DNA from: Balanoglossus misakiensis
Taxonomy: Eukaryota > Hemichordata
Length of the DNA: 64,000 nucleotides
Assembly: GCA_040954595.2 (NCBI GenBank)
Contig: CM082579.2
Location: 11,036,001 to 11,100,000, forward strand
Direction of reading: 5' to 3'
The notes beneath the pieces are model-generated. The model made no database searches and was not told the origin of the DNA. It was given only the letters and a program-made list of their open reading frames with translations. Positions 48,901 through 59,600 of this stretch are shown here, piece after piece. Made by a program: the position numbers and the translations under genes. Numbering within the stretch: the stretch's first letter is position 1; each line of letters starts with the position of its first letter.

Positions 48901-49041
48901 GAGGATCCACAAGAACAGGAAAGAGAGCGAGAGATACTGCGCATACTCAAGATTATCTTAAAGGAATCTCGTGACCGAAAGATTGAAGATGACAATTTAT
49001 TCAAAAGAAAACAAGCAGAGAAATCCTGTATTTTATGTTAA
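42936..49041 (+). CDS. Three ubiquitin-like domains fused to an IFI44-like GTPase with CaaX-like end
   Basis: Seven exons join in phase: 42936-43215, 44122-44397, 44755-45033, 46173-46291, 47007-47090, 47724-47982, 48728-49041, giving 536 residues. The start ATG has A at -3 and G at +4. Exons 1-3 each encode one beta-grasp, ubiquitin-like repeat. Repeats 2 and 3 share LHR, PIxIxxxxTAxDL, IRIY and PLRDxxGKHLTYxL. Exon 4 carries the P-loop GPPKHGKSS (G1), exon 6 the DxxG of CDVPG (G3), and exon 7 LTHGDK as a G4-like motif. The GTPase segment resembles the interferon-induced IFI44/IFI44L family in layout. The last residues are CILC, a possible prenylation box that would anchor the protein to membranes, as in some guanylate-binding proteins. 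Role in innate defence is inference. Confidence 0.8.
43326..43530. repeat. Pyrimidine-rich low-complexity tract (CATTTTCATTTC)n
   Basis: Degenerate repeats of ATTTC/ATTTTC in intron 1 of the GTPase gene, recurring at 43740-43800. The open frames here are artefacts. Confidence 0.8.
45219..45574. mobile_element. TTAA MITE, family 'GGGACAAAGTC', full-length copy
   Basis: A palindromic element of about 348 bp runs from AGGGACAAAGTCTCTCTC (45222) to GACTTTGTCCCT (45570), with the central CGCCAAAATGAATAATCG palindrome near 45390. TTAA lies on the left; the right site is degenerate (TTCA). It lies in intron 3 of the GTPase gene. Confidence 0.85.
46955..46983. repeat. (ATT)n microsatellite
   Basis: Eight to nine ATT units 24 bp before the 47007 exon of the GTPase gene. 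Confidence 0.9.
48020..48502 (+). mobile_element. CR1/L2-type LINE, 3' end of reverse transcriptase ORF
   Basis: An open frame in intron 6 of the GTPase gene reads LDYCNALLCGSP, LQHALNSAVRIVSRTRK, LHWLPVHYRIQYKIL and YKALNNTAPAYI. This is the conserved C-terminal part of CR1/L2/Rex-type reverse transcriptases. It is a 5'-truncated, sense-oriented insertion with an intact frame of about 160 codons to a stop at 48502. Confidence 0.85.
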
Positions 49042-49071
49042 GATATGCTATAAGTTTTATCATTACGGGCC

Positions 49072-51697
49072 CAAGCCAAGCCAGGCTTGGGCCCGTATTG
49101 GTTTCGTTGGGTTTTTTAGGGCCCAAGCGCACGCAAGCGCTTGGGCCCTATTGGTTTCGTTGGAATTTTTCTTTCTTTCCGTCTTTCTTTATTCTTGTGT
49201 CAATTCTTTGGGCAACGAGATCTCAGACACCGCTGCAGGTACACTTCTCAAACTTGCTACAGTGGTCAAGGTCAATGAGTAGATGTGCAGTGACTTGTGA
49301 ATACTTAATTAGTCACGTGACCTGGCGGCCATATTGGATTTTCTGAAAAAATGCAAATCTCAGATCTCAGAAACTACAAGTCAGATCGACTTCAAATTTG
49401 GCATGCAGGTAGACTACCTTCTACCCATCATTTTTGTAATTGGAAATTTTGCTGTCAATGTTGCAGTTTTTTTGCTACAATTTTTTTTCTGAAATCTGGC
49501 TTAAATTTCAAAAATCTTCTTCTCCAGAACCGGCGATAACCGGGTATGTGGTCACCTAACTGATGTCTATCAAGTTTGCGAAGATCATTGTGATTGGTCG
49601 AAGATTATGGCGGCCATATTGGATTTTCGAAAAACCATAGTAAAACTTCAAAAATCTTCTTCTCCAGAACGGGCGATAACTGAGTCGCAAGATTTGGGGA
49701 GTATGGTCACTATACTGATGTCTATCAAGTTTGCAAAGAGCATTGTGATTGGTCGAAGATTATGGCGGCCATATTGGATTTTGTAAAAAGCAGTGAAAAA
49801 TTAAAATTACTTTTTCTAGTATAAAAATTGATAGCATACAAATTCTTTTTATGGATATCAATCGTCATATGACTACAATATGTTACAAATTTTTGGCGGT
49901 TTTTCACATGACCTTTGACCTACTTTTCACACATTATTATTTCTGCATATCTAATTCCAGGCTAACCTATAGGGCTAGACGTTTGGTTTTTGATGCAAGT
50001 GGATTAGTGTGTGGTCAAAAAATTTTGCTACTTTTCATGACCCCTTTGACCTCTGCTGACCTCATTAATTATGTGCATAGCTAATTACAGGCGAACCAAT
50101 AGAGCTAGAGGTTTGGTTTTTGTTGAACATGGACCAGTATGGGGTCAAATTTTTTTGCCCAAATGTTGGGTGACCTCTGGTGACCTTTGACCTACTTTCG
50201 CATATCTCAGCATCCAGAGCAGATACAGCCTTGGCATTTGGCAGGATGGGAGCTAAATGTAAAGCCAAATTTTTGGGTCACCTGTGACACCTGCTGACCT
50301 CATTTAATATGCACATACCTAATTACAGGCGAACCAATAGAGCTAGAGTTTTGGTTTTTGTTGGACATGGACCAGTATGGGTAAAAAAAATTGCCCAAAT
50401 GTTGGGTGACCTCAGGTGACCTTTGACCTACTTCACCCTATTTCAGCAGCAAAAATACACACATCCCTGTTATGTCATGAGATAATACATCCGATATTAA
50501 ATTCTGTTTCTTCTCATTCATACTGTGCATATATAATTCAAGATCAGCGCTTGGGCCCGACAATGCTGCTTGCAGCTTTAATTCTTTCTTTCTTTCTTTC
50601 TTTCTTTATTCTTGGTTCACTTCTTTCGCGCTCTAGATCTCAGACACCGCTGCAGGTACAGTTCTCAAACTTGCTACAGTGGTCAAGGTCAATGAGTAGA
50701 TGTGCAGTGACTTGTGAATACTTAATTAGTCACGTGACATGGCGGCCATATTGGATTTTCTGAAAAAATGCAAATCTCAGATCTCAGAAACTACAAGTCA
50801 GATCGAGTTCAGATTTGGCGTGCTGGTAGTATACCCTCTGCCCATCATTTTTGTAATTGGATATTTTGCTGTCAATGTTGCAGTTTTTTTGCTACAGTTG
50901 TTTTTCTGAAATCTGGTCAAAATTTCAAAAATCTTCTTCTCCAGAACCGGCGATAACCGAGTCACGCCGTTCGGGGTATGTGGTCACCTAACTGATGTCT
51001 ATCAAGTTTGCGAAGATCATTGTGATTGGTCGAAGATTATGGCGGCCATATTGGATTTTCGAAAAACCATAGTAAAACTTCAAAAATCTTCTTCTCCAGA
51101 ACGGGCGATAACCGAGTCACAAGATTTGGTGTGTGTGGTCATTAAACAGATGTCTATCAAGTTTGCGAAGGGGAATGTGATTGGTCGAAGATTATGGCGG
51201 CCATATTGGATTTTGTGAAAAACGATTAAAAAGTAAAAAATCCTTTTCTAGCCTAAAAATTGATAGCACAGAAATTCTTTTTATGGATATGAATCATCAT
51301 ATGACAAGAATAACCTATAAATATTTTGGTAATTTTGGCAATGACCTTTGACCTACTTTTGACGAATCATTTTTCTGCATATCTAATTCCAGGCTAACCA
51401 ATAGGGCTATAAGTTTGGTTTTTGATGTATGTGGATTTGTATGTGATCAAAAAATTTTGCTACTTTTCATGACCCCTTTGACCTCTGCTGACCTCATTAA
51501 ATATGCATATACCTAATTACAGATGAACCAATAGACCTAGAGGTTTTGTTTTTGTTATACATGGACCAGTATGGGGTCAAAATATTTTGCCCAAATGTTG
51601 GGTGACCTCGGGTGACCTTTGACCTACTTAACACTATATTAGCATCAGATCAGATAATAGAGCTTGGGCCCGGACAATGCTGCTTGCAGCTTTAATT
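49072..51697. repeat. Two-unit tandem repeat block ending GCTTGGGCCCG...GCTGCTTGCAGCTTTAATT
   Basis: Unit A (49072-50582) and unit B (50583-51697) share order and sequence. Each has CTCAGACACCGCTGCAGGTA, a stretch ending at GGCGGCCATATTGGATTTT (six copies at about 49324, 49607, 49762, 50739, 51039, 51194), and a second sub-repeat around AATTACAGGCGAACCAATAG and GACCTTTGACCTACTT. Both units end in TTGGGCCCGACAATGCTGCT-type sequence. A fragment lies at 1-195. No protein is encoded. It is probably a non-autonomous transposon family with internal tandem expansion. Confidence 0.8.
50583..50607. repeat. (TTTC)n run
   Basis: Five to six TTTC units at the junction of repeat units A and B. Confidence 0.85.
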
Positions 51698-53311
51698 ATA
51701 CTTAGATTCGCATGCCTGTGTTAAACTCTACGGGAAAAAGTGCCATTACAACCAGGCAGTTGTTTTTACATATCACGTCCCGGCCCGGTTGCCCATATAA
51801 GGTTATCGGCGCGCATTTCTGAACTATTTTCATTCTCATTGCTACACGCGTTGCTTTAGTGCTAAAGGAAGAGGATTGCTTCACAAAACGTAGCCAATAA
51901 TCACGTGACACGTGTTGTTAAGTAACTAAATAATGAATTAGTCGGTTGGCACTACACGATCACCGTTCGTGTCGGTGCGAGTTGCTATGGTAACAAATCA
52001 AGCAAATGTTTCGCTTCCTTTTTTATTTAGGCTTTGCCTCAGGAAAGGAAAGGATATATATACAAATAGGTGGAATTTTAATCTCTGGGATTAACAGAAT
52101 AGCACAATAAATCATCTTGTGCTCACACAAAACTTTTGTCCCTTGTTAGTTTTCATAAAAAGGACTAGTACAACATTTTATATTATGTAAACTTTATTGA
52201 CACCTGTATTTGAGTGAATATCAAGTTTATCTGAAAAAAGGACCCCCTTGCAGAACACAAGACCGATAAGTTCATTGAAACTGTTGGTGTTGTGAACTGA
52301 ATTAAGAATCCGATTTGTGATTGACTCAGAGATCAAAATGAAGAATTAATACATGAAGTACAAAATTGCCACAAAGGGTTTGCTGGCTGTACCTGAATAT
52401 GTGTAATATGTCGAGAAAAATTCATTTTCAAGTTATTGAGAGAAGATGTACAAGCATAAATGTATTAGCATGACACATTGCAAGTAGTTGATACAACAGC
52501 CAATGACTGGACTATTAGGTAGTCACATGACAGCCAAGTGAAATCATCTATCGTTCATCAAATTCTAATAAACCAAGCTGACATGGCTGACAAGATTACA
52601 ATACAATGTTACTTAACATGTTCAAACTTGGAGCTCTCACCACATGTTGAATTGCAAAATATGAAAACAGATGCAAGGATAGAATACTTTATATTGTACC
52701 CTTTATTTTCTCATCCATTTTATCAAAGAAAGGACAAAGCCTTTAGTTGCCATGAGATCATCAAGTTCACGGTTATATATGAAGCAATTCTTTCTTATAC
52801 TCAAGATGTAACACAGACCTTCAGTAGGGCTGACTACTTGGAATATGGTTCATACAAGATGTAAACATGCATGTGATCGTATCTTCATGTTGAGAAGTTC
52901 AACATTTCTTCCAAATATTACTGCACAGTGTTTTAATTTTAAAAGCTAAAGGATTAAAACATTTCTTGTCCATATTCAGACAAGGATCAAATGCAGATAA
53001 TTTACATGCCAAAGTGTGGTTGTAGCTTGTACTATTGACAATAAAATATTAAGCAACATGCTGCATTTGGATTGAAGTCAGCAATGTAACACACAGTCAT
53101 GATATATGTACATCCATCACACCACTCGCGTGATACATTTATAATATTTCATATTCCGAAAACACTACACAGTATTTTTGATTACAAATGCAATCATTTT
53201 TTTAAATATTCATATTGTAGACTGAATTATTATCGACATTACATATACAGCCCAGGTTCCAATCATGTCATAGCAGACAAACACATCCACAATCACACTA
53301 TGTAATATTTA
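51698..53311. other. Probable 3' region of MYCBP2, no other gene
   Basis: No supported coding exon. TTTATT at about 52190 (AATAAA on the minus strand) is one candidate polyadenylation signal for MYCBP2, which would give a 1.5-kb 3' UTR. Not confirmed. Confidence 0.3.
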
Positions 53312-53485
53312 GGGACTGGTCAGTTTCTACCGCCAAAGATGGGTGGAGTGCATTTGCTTTGGTCAGTTTCAACAGGTCACTAGCGTAGTCCTAGCCGTAT
53401 TTTGTCCGCTTTGCTTCCAAAACTTAAGCCTAGCCTCACTCAAGTCACCCCCCCCCCCCCCGGCCACAGCAACTGACCACTCCCT
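53312..53485. mobile_element. MITE with GGGAC-GGTCAG ends and poly-C tract (copy 3)
   Basis: AGGGACTGGTCAGTTTCTA at the left and CAACTGACCACTCCCT at the right are inverted repeats. A poly-C tract lies at 53448-53461. It is related to the elements at 32.6 and 41.5 kb and lies in the presumed 3' UTR of MYCBP2. Confidence 0.65.
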
Positions 53486-53689
53486 TAATCAGGAATTACA
53501 TTTATTACAACATGTTCAACAGATACACGATGACGATAGTAACAAATTGTGCATAGATAAATTACTTAGTTAACAATTCCATACTGTCATGCATTTAAAC
53601 ATCACTGCCTTTTTTTTAATCATTACTGTCATAAACACTGCATTAAAAACATACATCAGATTCCATGACTAGCGTTTTGTCATGAGGTT

Positions 53690-56600
53690 TTAGAAGGTGT
53701 GTGCATTTCTGCAAATACCACAGCCTAATGCAAATTCTTCTCCAGTAGGTGGATGTTCAACATGAAGTGGACATTCATCTACATCAAGTCGTTTTGCTCG
53801 AGGACCTGAAATCAAAGAAAAACATTGTTGAAAACAAAATTGTTGAAAATGAAAACATTGTTCTCCATTTCCATTAGAATTTATACTCTAAACTGAAATA
53901 TAGGTTCATCAGTTAGAGCTGGACTCAGACTAATAATCAATGGAACAAGACCTTTCTGAAACATGGAGCCCAGTGTTTTCTTCACAGAAATCACAAAAAA
54001 GTTATGTGATGTGTTGTAAGGATGTGGTTGGATACTGCTAACAGCAGCTGTTAGTTTTTTTTTAGCTTGGACACTTCAGTGATTTGTGCGGTACTACATT
54101 TTATCATTATTGACCTCACTGACATGACAGACATTGGGTATTAAAGCGGGTAGCTCGTCTCACGCGCATGCGCGTAACTTCCCAACAAATTTTCCGTTCG
54201 ATGCATTCAAATATTGGACTTCCTTCGCTTCCTTCCCTATTTCATGCACACCGTATAAGTAGATTCTGGTTTTGTCCCTCCTTTTCACCCAAGCTAGTGT
54301 CTTTTCCCGATCTCCGACACAGAGTATGGTCGCCGCCATCTTCTCTGTTGTAAGGACAGAGCACTGCCTTATGGGATTGACTGTTCACTAAATGTCTGTA
54401 ACCAGCGGCTACAGTTGGAACATGCGTGTGAGATGAGCTACGCGCTTTAAAAAGGGATTCAAATGTTCTATGTGAACTCACCTGCTGGACAATGAGGTAA
54501 GTCACCTTTGGGAACACTGGTAACTCGTTGGAAGTCATCATGACAAGAATTACAGAAATGAGTTGTACCAAAACAGAAGAATACAGCCACTGAACAACAG
54601 TATCGACACTTGTATTCCAAGTAATCAGTACCATGCTTGGGACACATCTGAAAGCAAAACAATTGGGCTGGATTAATCAATACATATACACTTGTACATT
54701 TACAAGTGTATATAAACGGTGTCTTGTACCAAACATAAGAGAGAGAGACTTTGTCCCTTTAATTAAAATTTCTACTGTAAAACACTTTATTTTCGCAAGT
54801 TAAATTTTTCGCGATATTGAGAGAGGCCACTGTTTCGAGAGTATTAATTTTCGCGTTCTCTTATTCCATTCACTGCATCGTTATCTTCAAAAAAATTTAC
54901 GCGATTTTTTATTTTCACGCTATTTTGGTTCTCGCGTAGTTCGCGAAAATTTATTGCTCGCGAAAATAAAGTGTTTTACAGTATTTACCTGTGCTCTAGA
55001 GACATCCGAACAGGCACCACAAACCAATTCTGTTGGATCATATTCATCAGCAATATCAGCTTCTTGATCACAACGCGCCTCTCCTCCATAATATGCCTAA
55101 TAGATGAGTTTACGATGCACAGCATTAATGAAAGAACATACAGCATGAATGTCAACAAATGGCTCTCATGATCATTGTCAATGTCAGATTATTACAAGTA
55201 TCATAATGAGAAGGGGGCACAGTGGTTTTTAAGCCAATAGTGTCACACACTGGTCCACAGATGCCAGACAAGACATTAGTCACCATTTGGGAAAACTCTG
55301 TAAATATTATTGTTTCTATTGTACAATCTTAAAATTCACTGATTGTTCTGAAAAGCAAATTAGACGCTTCTAAAGAAGTGACATGAGGGCAAGCATCATA
55401 GAAGAATTGTAATATTATTTTTTGCCTCATAATTGAATATTGACTGAGAAACGTACCTTTTTACATTTAAAACAGACATAATATGCATATCTGTTCATGG
55501 CAAAACCTGTTGGATCATTGTAAAATCTAGCACCTCGAGTTGTTATGGCTTCACATTTATGTAAACCTTCATATTCTAATCTCATGACAGCTTTCCTCTG
55601 AACATCCTCTTCTAAGGTCCGTAAGGGAGCAAGTAAGTCTCTCAGAACAGTTTGTTCTATATCAATCTGGGAAAAAATAATGTAAAATTTTGAACATTTC
55701 ATAGCTGTTTTAGTGGGAGTGGGAAATCAACATTTGCAGCAGCTGGTGTATAGTGTGTACTGTGGTGGCTGTGGCAATGCTTACTTGGAATTGATCCAGA
55801 AACAGTCACTACGTTAAAGTCATTTTACAAGACACGCCTTTTATGAGTGACAGTATGTGCCGAAAAGAGGGTGCGACTTATAATACCGATGTTCTGTTGT
55901 TTCCATTTTCTGAAAATCTCCTAACACACAAGTCTTTCAAAGAACGGGTGCGACTTATAAAATGACTTTAACGGTATCAATAAATTGAAAGAAAGAAAGA
56001 ATGACACATCATCCATGATGCCTTCCTTCAATTCTATATACCAGACCACAGAATGTGATAACTGTGCATTATCTTTTACATTTGAACTTGACTGGATAAT
56101 GGATACTGTTCTGACATGTCTCCTTGATACAATCAAAGGAAGACGAGATTTATACAAGTTTTACTCACCTTACAGATTGGGCATTGAGAAAATCCAAATG
56201 TAATTCTTGGTCCAATCCACCGTTTCTCCAGAATGTATCGACAACAATGTAAATGAAACATGTGGGTGCATTCCAGCTGTCACCAAGAATAAATAGAACC
56301 TCATTTAAAACTTAGGCATTTACAGCTCTAAATGATAATTTTGACTGATGTTTTGATATGAGGTACATTGAATCAAACATGTTACATGTGTGTGAGTCCA
56401 TTCTTGAGTACACGATGTTGAATCTGTGTAATAATGCATGTTTCATCAAAAACTATAATTCTTCGGGTAATTATTCCAGGAAATTGCAAGAATAGTGGAC
56501 TGTCCTGATAAACAGTTTGCAGGTAATGTTATCTTTATCAATAGATGTATGCAATCATAAGAACATGGTGTACACATATATTTGGACAGTGACTACAGTT

Positions 56601-59600
56601 AAAATAATCAAGTTCATGCAGGCAAGGATGTAAACTAGTAAAACCAACAATGTGACTTCTCCTCACCTGTATTGCTGGTGCAGCCGACAGGGCCTCTGTG
56701 AAACATATCATGCACATATCATCTGCATCTTGTTTCAAGAAAGTGCTACTGTTCTTGTTATCACAACCGTACAGACATGGTAAACACTTCTCTTCATCTT
56801 TGATACCACCACATGCATGTCCGCATGGATGACTTTTACTGCAGGCATTCTCTGCATGTTTCTGGACAATTACAAAATGAAGAATAAAGGTTAAAGGCCC
56901 TTCTCAACAGTGGGTCAAATCTTTTGTTTCCAATAAACAGTTACGTGCTAACACAAAGGATTTCTTATTTGCCTTCATTGTTCTGCCCTGGGATCGAGAA
57001 AATGGCCTAGTTTAAAGGGACAAAGTCTCTCTCTCTCGCAGGCCTTTTTCCATTAATTATGTTTGATACAAGACACCGTTTATGTTATTCTACATGTGAA
57101 TATATAGTGAATCAACATTCAACGACACACAACTTCCATCGCTCTTGTATGATATGAGAGTAAATATCTCGCCGAAATGAATAAATGGTAAACACCAATT
57201 ATTCATTTTGGCAAGTTTTTCACTCTTGTGTACAAGTGGGATGGACATTGTATGTGGTGTAAAAGGGATGACAACTTACGTGACAGTCAGGATCAGAACA
57301 GACATATCCCACTGACAACAAGCCTGTATTGCACGTACTGCCACAAAACCTACAGGCACTTGAACTGGCACTACCACTAGTTTTCCCTACAAGACAAAAA
57401 AAACACAAACTATATCTGTTATGTCTTGTTTTTGCACTGTACTGTTTTGTTTCAACAACATGCTCATATTACTTTTTATCTAACTGAACAGTTCATTCAA
57501 TTTCTGTGTAGTTTACAGATGGACCACTATGATGAAATTTGCAGCCTACATAAGTGGCGTTCACACATGGATCATTGAAATGTTTCTGAAACGTCTCAGT
57601 TCAATTACTGGCATGAAATATTTTGTGTGAACGGTTTAAATGGTCAGATTTGAGATGGTTTTGCCAGCCAGACCTAAGCTGGTGTAAAGGAATAACACCT
57701 CTTTATTTCCAAGCAATCTTTAACAAAAAAAAACAACCCACAAGATTTATATTGAGCTTATTGGAATTTCCATAGCAAAACTTCTGAAGTATTGAACAGC
57801 ATGTATCCCATAACAATATATTTAATTACAACAACAAAAAATGCATTGAATACTGACTATTGCCTGCTTCTTTGAATTCCACCATTGCTTTCAGGGTCAT
57901 ACTATCAGCTAGTGTCATCACCCAGAATAGTTTGGTTCTACCACAACCTTCGTGTAAATCAACTTTGATGGATTCCTCTTCCTCTTTGAAAACCTACAAT
58001 GAAATCAAGAAAATAGTTGTTATTTCAATGTTGAATTCACAATAGCTTGTTCCTTTTCAATAACTCTTCAAAGTCCACCAAAAAAAGTTAACGATATGAA
58101 ATACTTATTACTCGTACCTGTCTTTGATGTGATTTTGTTCGCCGGTGTAAATGTAAAAATCTGTCACAGTCTGCGCAGAGATTCCCGCATTGATTACACA
58201 GTATTATGGCTGATGTCTCGCCATCATCATGGTTGTCACACATTGGCTGTAAAAAATAACATCAAACATTAACATCAGTTTCAAACATTTGACCCATAGC
58301 ACTCAAAGCAGATGCACACAAGAAGAAGAAAACTGAGATGAGATCAGATGTGACATTGCACCGGCACACCAGTGAGACCAAAAAGGCAGACTATCTAAAG
58401 CTTTTCTTTCTGGGTTGGGCTGGCAAATGGAAGAAAACCCAATTAAGTTGGGAAAAGGGATGAGAATTAATATAAGGTGCAGAAATTCATGTCATAATGT
58501 TAACAAACAGAATACCGGTCAGTTTTGTATGACATGGAGAAGATCATAACACTGTAATCAAAACACAGAATAAAATACTGAAAAGCCCTACAAGTTACTG
58601 CTAGAGGGAGCATCCATATCTCAATGAATGTTATAAGCCAAGATGCACTCCACATGAATGAAAGCAATGAAATATAGCTGAAAGATAGACTACCTTGTGT
58701 TTACTCTGGTGTCCTTCAGAGCCAACCCACTGACCAGACGATAACCTGTCCACATGGTCTTGATCCAATACACACAATGAGGCCAGTGACAACCAAATCT
58801 GTGAAAATATAACAATCAAGTCTACTTTAATATCTATTCATCATTAAATATAAAAGAAGTTATTGCATGTATTAACACTATGAAATAAATTAAAAGGTTG
58901 TAACATACACCTGACATTATTTGAGGACAGTAAATATTGTGTAGTCAACTTAATATTTACACACATTTGATAACAATTACAATTTCTTCCTTATTGCATT
59001 GACATTCATTTCTTCATTTCAAGACACAAGAGAAAGTGCATTGATAAGATTGACGACTTACTGTGTGTGTCTTCATACATTCCGTTGGTACACGCTTACT
59101 TTCTTCTAACTTAGTCAATGCTAATACAGCTTCTGCTACTGCTCCCTTGGTGACATTGGACCAAGCCTCTGATAACAAACCCTAGAAAGACAGAATATAG
59201 ACCCCTCTTTAGTCATGATGTATGACGGACAAATGGTGACACAGTACATTTTATTTTGGATAGATACAGTGGCAGTTATCATCTTGAACTCTTTTGTGGT
59301 GGAACCTAAATATGTCAACCTTTATCAACCATTCATGACCAGATCACAAAATTATTGTCTCGTTTTTAGTTCTATTTTTGACTTTCATAATCACCCTGCA
59401 AAATACTGAACAAGAGAGTCAATTGGCTCAAATTTGACAACCACTGCAACTCAACAATTTGGGCAGAGAATGGACATTTTTCCGTGATACCGATGCATCA
59501 ATTTGGTCAGAAATGTACAAGTAAATTAATTTTGTGAAACAGTTGAATATAGCAGTACACTAAAAATAAATGTATCAATATTTTGTTAGGGCCATGAAGG

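Noticed and set aside
52538-52864. 108-codon + strand frame
   Set aside because: It lies in the presumed MYCBP2 3' region, starts at an ATG but has no domain or splice context; treated as chance.
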